Positions 61,126 to 64,000 of a stretch of DNA of 64,000 nucleotides are shown one piece after another; within the stretch, counting starts at the first letter, position 1; every line of letters starts with the position of its first letter. Below the pieces are notes generated by a model. That model did not search any database. It was not told the origin of the DNA and was given only the letters and a program-made list of their open reading frames with translations. The translations under genes were made by a program, and so were the position numbers. This DNA comes from CBDCWA01 sp965223255 (lineage in GTDB: Bacteria > Pseudomonadota > Alphaproteobacteria > Rhizobiales > Hyphomicrobiaceae). Location of the stretch: the NCBI GenBank assembly GCA_965223255.1, contig CBDCWA010000004.1:2232001-2296000 (forward strand), in the 5' to 3' direction.

Positions 61126-61866
61126 ATGCGCATAGTACAACTTTCCGACAGCCACATTTCGCATGAACACCCCGCTCGGACAGCCGAGCTGGAAGCGTGC
61201 ATCGGGTATATTAACGCACTTGAGCAGCAGCCCGACGTGGTCGTTCACACCGGCGATATCGCCCACAATGGTCTTGCAGAAGAGTATGCGACCGCCCGCC
61301 GGATCATGGACCGGCTGTCGACGCCTTATTTCGTAATCGGCGGCAACCGCGACAATCGCGCGCAACTGATCGACGCGTTCTCCGGCGGTGGTCATGCCGC
61401 GACGCGGCATGGGTTTCTGCAATTCTCGGTCGAAGACTTTGACGTTCGTTTAATTTGCATCGACACGGTCAGCGATCACTCGAACAAGGGCCGGCTGTGC
61501 GCTCTTCGCAGGTCAGACGTGGAAGCCATGCTGCGCTCTGACACCGCGCGCCCTGCCGTCCTGTGCATGCACCATCCGCCGTTCGAGGCGAGCGTAGCCC
61601 CCGATCCCCGACAGTATGAGGATTGGCAAGAGGTTGTGGCATTCACGGAGATGATCAGCCAATTTGGGCACATACGCGGCGTTTACTGCGGTCATATTCA
61701 TCGGTTTATGGAGACCCGCATCGCCTCGCTACCAGCCACCGTTTTGTCCTGCATTGCATCCGATCTGCGCTGGGACAATGCGCACCTGAAAGACGCTCAC
61801 CAACCGATCGTGAAACTGCATCACGTCCTGGAGCAGGATCGTCTGGCCACCAGTGGGGCCCCGTGA
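61126..61866 (+). CDS. Calcineurin-like metallophosphoesterase (CpdA-like)
   Basis: A 246-residue dimetal phosphoesterase in the CpdA/GpdQ class III cyclic-nucleotide phosphodiesterase-like group. Motifs seen in order: LSDSHIS (D-x-H), TGDIAHNG, GGNRDNR (GNxD, with Arg in place of the usual His), MHHPPFE and GHIHRF. Likely substrate is a cyclic nucleotide or phosphodiester, not proven. The start is ATG 61126; an upstream ATG at 61060 is open. Because the multihaem cluster contains CNBD-like domains, a cNMP phosphodiesterase is of interest, but the genes are 25 kb apart. Confidence 0.85.
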   Translation: MRIVQLSDSHISHEHPARTAELEACIGYINALEQQPDVVVHTGDIAHNGLAEEYATARRIMDRLSTPYFVIGGNRDNRAQLIDAFSGGGHAATRHGFLQFSVEDFDVRLICIDTVSDHSNKGRLCALRRSDVEAMLRSDTARPAVLCMHHPPFEASVAPDPRQYEDWQEVVAFTEMISQFGHIRGVYCGHIHRFMETRIASLPATVLSCIASDLRWDNAHLKDAHQPIVKLHHVLEQDRLATSGAP

Positions 61867-62083
61867 CAGCGAGTTGTCGTAATGGAGGCGCTGGGCGCGC
61901 TACTCCGTCGACAAGGGCAACTTATCCATACGGTTGATTGAAAAAGGAATTTTGTGCTTTTCTCTCAAATATTCTGCTTGTACACTCGCCCGCGAATTAA
62001 GCGTGAAGCCATGACAGTTTGAGGAGTGCTTTGCGCAGTGATGGACGAACTGGCGGTGTTGGCCGCCTGACCGGAGACGATCA

Positions 62084-62242
62084 ATGAGCGAGCAAAAGCC
62101 CGCCCCCAAAGTTCCTGAAGGCAAATCCCGTTTCTTCAAGACCCGCCAGAAAGAGCCCAACGAAAAGGGTTTCGTTGGTTATGAGACGGTCTGGGAGCCA
62201 TTCCACAAAGAAGTGAAATACACCACCCCCAAGCAGCCATAG
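62084..62242 (+). CDS. Small 52-residue protein of unknown function
   Basis: A short frame of 52 residues starting MSEQKPAPKVPEGKSRFFK and ending KYTTPKQP, basic and polar, with no hydrophobic segment or cysteines. GGAGACGATCA lies just before the ATG as a ribosome-binding site, and the frame ends 18 bases from the convergent FKBP gene. The composition (Lys/Pro/Glu, several Phe/Tyr/Trp) is protein-like rather than random. Function unknown; it may be an RNA- or partner-binding peptide. Confidence 0.55.
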   Translation: MSEQKPAPKVPEGKSRFFKTRQKEPNEKGFVGYETVWEPFHKEVKYTTPKQP

Positions 62243-62260
62243 TCTCAGGGGTACGGCCAA

Positions 62261-62770
62261 TTAGATTGGCATTTTCAGCGCGTCGTGGATGTCAGGTACG
62301 GCCTCAGTCGGCCCGCCCGCTTCTATCTCTTCGTCCGTCGCATCGCGCACGCTTAAGATCTCCAGGCAAAAATTCACTTCTCGCCCACTAAGCGGGTTGT
62401 TCCCATCGACGGTCAGCGTCTTGGCGTCCATGTGCGTGACGACGAAACGGCGGACATCGCCCTTTTCGCTTTCCATAGCGATGGTTGTGCCAAGCTTCCG
62501 ATATTGCTCGGGAACATTTTCGATGCGGTCGGTAAAGACCAGTGCCTCGTCCCTGGGGCCGTAGATATTGGTGCAATCGATGGCAAGCTCGATGGTATCG
62601 CCGGCGCACTTTCCTTCCAGCGCGTCGAGGACACCGGCCGACAGAATATCGTTGTGCCCGTGCACATAACCGAGCGGGAACTCAACGGTGCTTAGAACTT
62701 GCCCCGTTTGTTTGTCCGTCACTTTGTAGGTGAGCTCGACAAACTTGTTGTCTTGAACCGCCTCGCCCAT
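62261..62770 (-). CDS. SlyD-like FKBP-type peptidyl-prolyl isomerase
   Basis: A 169-residue FKBP with the insert-in-flap (IF) chaperone domain, as in SlyD. FPLGYVHGHNDILSAGVLDALEG and VDGNNPLSGREVNFCLEILSV are the family's hallmarks. The His-rich metal-binding tail of E. coli SlyD is absent; the protein ends IHDALKMPI. It could fold or mature the neighbouring AprA or other FeS proteins, a suggestion from position only. It is read in the same direction as aprA, with an unknown gene between. Confidence 0.88.
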   Translation of the reverse strand: MGEAVQDNKFVELTYKVTDKQTGQVLSTVEFPLGYVHGHNDILSAGVLDALEGKCAGDTIELAIDCTNIYGPRDEALVFTDRIENVPEQYRKLGTTIAMESEKGDVRRFVVTHMDAKTLTVDGNNPLSGREVNFCLEILSVRDATDEEIEAGGPTEAVPDIHDALKMPI

Positions 62771-62801
62771 TTCGATTGCCTCAGATCATGATGGGGCGCG
62801 T

Positions 62802-63152
62802 CTAGAAGATCGACGCACCGAAGATTTTGATGTCGTCATCTTCGTAGCCAAGCACCAGTCGGCCCAACCATTCGCCCGGCACTTTTGTACTTTTCTGGCG
62901 ATAGAGAACCGTCACGTGTTGACCCCGGCGGATAATGCCGATCGGATCGATCTCGGGCGACAGGTTCTTGGCCAGAGTGCTGTTTGCGAATTGCCGGCCC
63001 ACTTCAACCTGATTGAGGGCAAGCGCCAACGATCTGGAGAAATCCTTGACGAAGTCTTCGTAGTTGGTCGCATTGGAATTCTTGACCAGCTCACCCCACA
63101 TCGGGTTGGCAATGGACAAGATCTCGTTATCGGTATGGTCAATGATATTCAT
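62802..63152 (-). CDS. Unknown 116-residue protein between the FKBP and aprA genes
   Basis: I do not recognise this protein. It begins MNIIDHTDNEILSIANPMW (start ATG 63152; a longer frame from 63245 is less likely), has a helical N-terminal half and ends in short beta strands (HVTVLYRQKSTKVPGEW, LGRLVLGYEDDDIKIFG). No cysteines or export signal were seen. Its place between slyD-like and aprA genes on the same strand suggests an accessory role in sulfur metabolism, but this is inference. Confidence 0.6.
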   Translation of the reverse strand: MNIIDHTDNEILSIANPMWGELVKNSNATNYEDFVKDFSRSLALALNQVEVGRQFANSTLAKNLSPEIDPIGIIRRGQHVTVLYRQKSTKVPGEWLGRLVLGYEDDDIKIFGASIF

Positions 63153-63264
63153 GTCTTTACGAGGTGAGGGCGCACTGCAAATGCTGATCTCAAGGCAATC
63201 AATCGACAACGGCCAAAAGACGTCCCGATAAGAGACGTCCCGCACCAGCGCGCCGCCCTACAGC

Positions 63265-64000
63265 CTACTGTACCCCACCCTTTGCCGTCTCGGCATCACT
63301 GCTGGTGGCTTTGATGTCGGCTGCGACTTCTTCTTCGGCGACGAGATGGTAGCACGGCGCTTTTTCCATGGTGTATTCCCCGGTCTCGGGATCGCGCCGC
63401 GAGACGGTCAGCACATGCCACTCGGCATCGTTCAGCTTCATTGCATCACCACGATAATAATAGCCCGGCCAGCGGGTCTCCTTGCGGAACAGCGTGTGCT
63501 GCGTCACGCACTCCGCGGTGCGATGGCGATGTTTTAATTCCCACGCCCGCAACAGCTCATGCAGGTCCTTGGCGGCCAGGCATTCGAGGTCTTCTTCCAT
63601 CACCTTGAGCTTCTTCAGGCAGATGTTGAGCAGCTTTTCGTTGGTCATGTAACTGACGCTGACGCCGCCGCAGTATTCGTCCATCAACTTCTGCAGCCGG
63701 TCCAGGCCTTGTTTGGGGTGGATATAACTCGGGCTGACGGTACCGGCGACGATTTCGTTGCGGTAGACCGTATAGCGTTCCAGCGGCTTGTAGATCTCCT
63801 GCTTGCGCCGTTCGATCTGCTCAGCCGACACTTTGATGCCGCGCGCCTTGCCGTCGTCGATGTATTTGCAGGCGGCTTTTGCGGCCAGCCGGCCCTCGGT
63901 GAACGAGCCCGAGGAGAACGCGTGCGGCGTGCCGCCGACCGCATCACCGGCACCGAACAAACCTTCGACGGTCATCATGCGATTATAGCCCCAGAAGTAT
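63265..64000 (-). CDS. aprA: Adenylylsulfate reductase alpha subunit, C-terminal part (5' end outside window)
   Basis: The last 245 codons of the FAD-containing AprA subunit, which together with AprB interconverts APS and sulfite plus AMP. The frame is open to the window edge; visible are NRMMTVEGLFGAGDAVGG (FAD-binding, family signature), a HRTAECVTQHTLFRKETRWPGYYYR segment and the typical C-terminal MEKAPCYHLVAEE. In combination with the nearby sat the oxidative direction (sulfite to sulfate) is likely. The aprB gene should lie just beyond the right edge, upstream of aprA. Whether this AprA belongs to the reductive or oxidative lineage cannot be decided by eye. Confidence 0.95.
   Translation of the reverse strand, partial: YFWGYNRMMTVEGLFGAGDAVGGTPHAFSSGSFTEGRLAAKAACKYIDDGKARGIKVSAEQIERRKQEIYKPLERYTVYRNEIVAGTVSPSYIHPKQGLDRLQKLMDEYCGGVSVSYMTNEKLLNICLKKLKVMEEDLECLAAKDLHELLRAWELKHRHRTAECVTQHTLFRKETRWPGYYYRGDAMKLNDAEWHVLTVSRRDPETGEYTMEKAPCYHLVAEEEVAADIKATSSDAETAKGGVQ

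Noticed and set aside
1..64000. tRNA, rRNA, CRISPR arrays or insertion sequences
   Set aside because: No T-loop and cloverleaf pattern, no regularly spaced repeats and no transposase-like protein was noticed on reading; xerC is the chromosomal recombinase, not a phage integrase.

Overview
The window looks like a chromosome segment of a free-living or host-associated alphaproteobacterium, probably of Rhodospirillales type. The gene order sdhB / zapE-mdh-sucCD-sucAB-lpdA / xerC / priA-transaldolase / atpHAGDC is a typical alphaproteobacterial core block. No rRNA, tRNA, CRISPR array, insertion sequence or prophage could be seen. The energy genes (dissimilatory-type ATP sulfurylase and the C-terminal third of an adenylylsulfate reductase alpha subunit) suggest an organism able to oxidise reduced sulfur to sulfate; this lifestyle is inferred.

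Region 1 (1-30.8 kb) is core metabolism. It holds the end of sdhB, a histone H1-like protein with its terminator, the TCA/2-oxoglutarate dehydrogenase genes, XerC, a TPR-type protein of unknown role, transaldolase, PriA, and the F1 ATP synthase operon. Two oddities stand out: sucD carries a one-base frameshift, and an unrecognised 111-residue CxxC protein sits between atpD and atpC.

Region 2 (31.1-42.1 kb) is the most unusual part. Two convergent operons meet near 36.95-37.02 kb. The rightward one encodes a tetrahaem cytochrome c, a fusion of cyclic-nucleotide-binding-like domains to a four-[4Fe-4S] ferredoxin module, a membrane protein with two H-x13-H pairs (b-haem-like), and a membrane-anchored decahaem cytochrome. 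The leftward one encodes a pentahaem c554-like cytochrome with a long basic linker, an outer-membrane beta-barrel porin, and a membrane-anchored FAD/NAD(P)/[2Fe-2S] reductase. Together they could carry electrons between NAD(P)H or quinone and the cell exterior, possibly gated by a small ligand. I cannot match the set to a described system. A START/SRPBCC-like exported protein and an unknown lipoprotein follow.

Region 3 (45-58.4 kb) is accessory: a prokaryotic ionotropic glutamate-receptor-like channel with a non-canonical pore sequence, a GntR regulator behind a perfect palindrome, a ComA-like (phosphosulfolactate synthase family) protein, a TctC-type binding protein, an NMT1-like protein without signal peptide, an SGNH hydrolase, a TauD-type dioxygenase, an EamA exporter, a class III aminotransferase, a flavin/PNPOx protein, and a TetR-alpha/beta hydrolase pair sharing two palindromic operators.

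Region 4 (59.3-64 kb) contains sat, a MazG-like pyrophosphohydrolase, a metallophosphoesterase, a 52-residue small protein, a SlyD-like FKBP isomerase, an unknown 116-residue protein and aprA, which runs off the right edge. Where an ATG with a good ribosome-binding site lay inside a longer frame I used the internal start, and say so.
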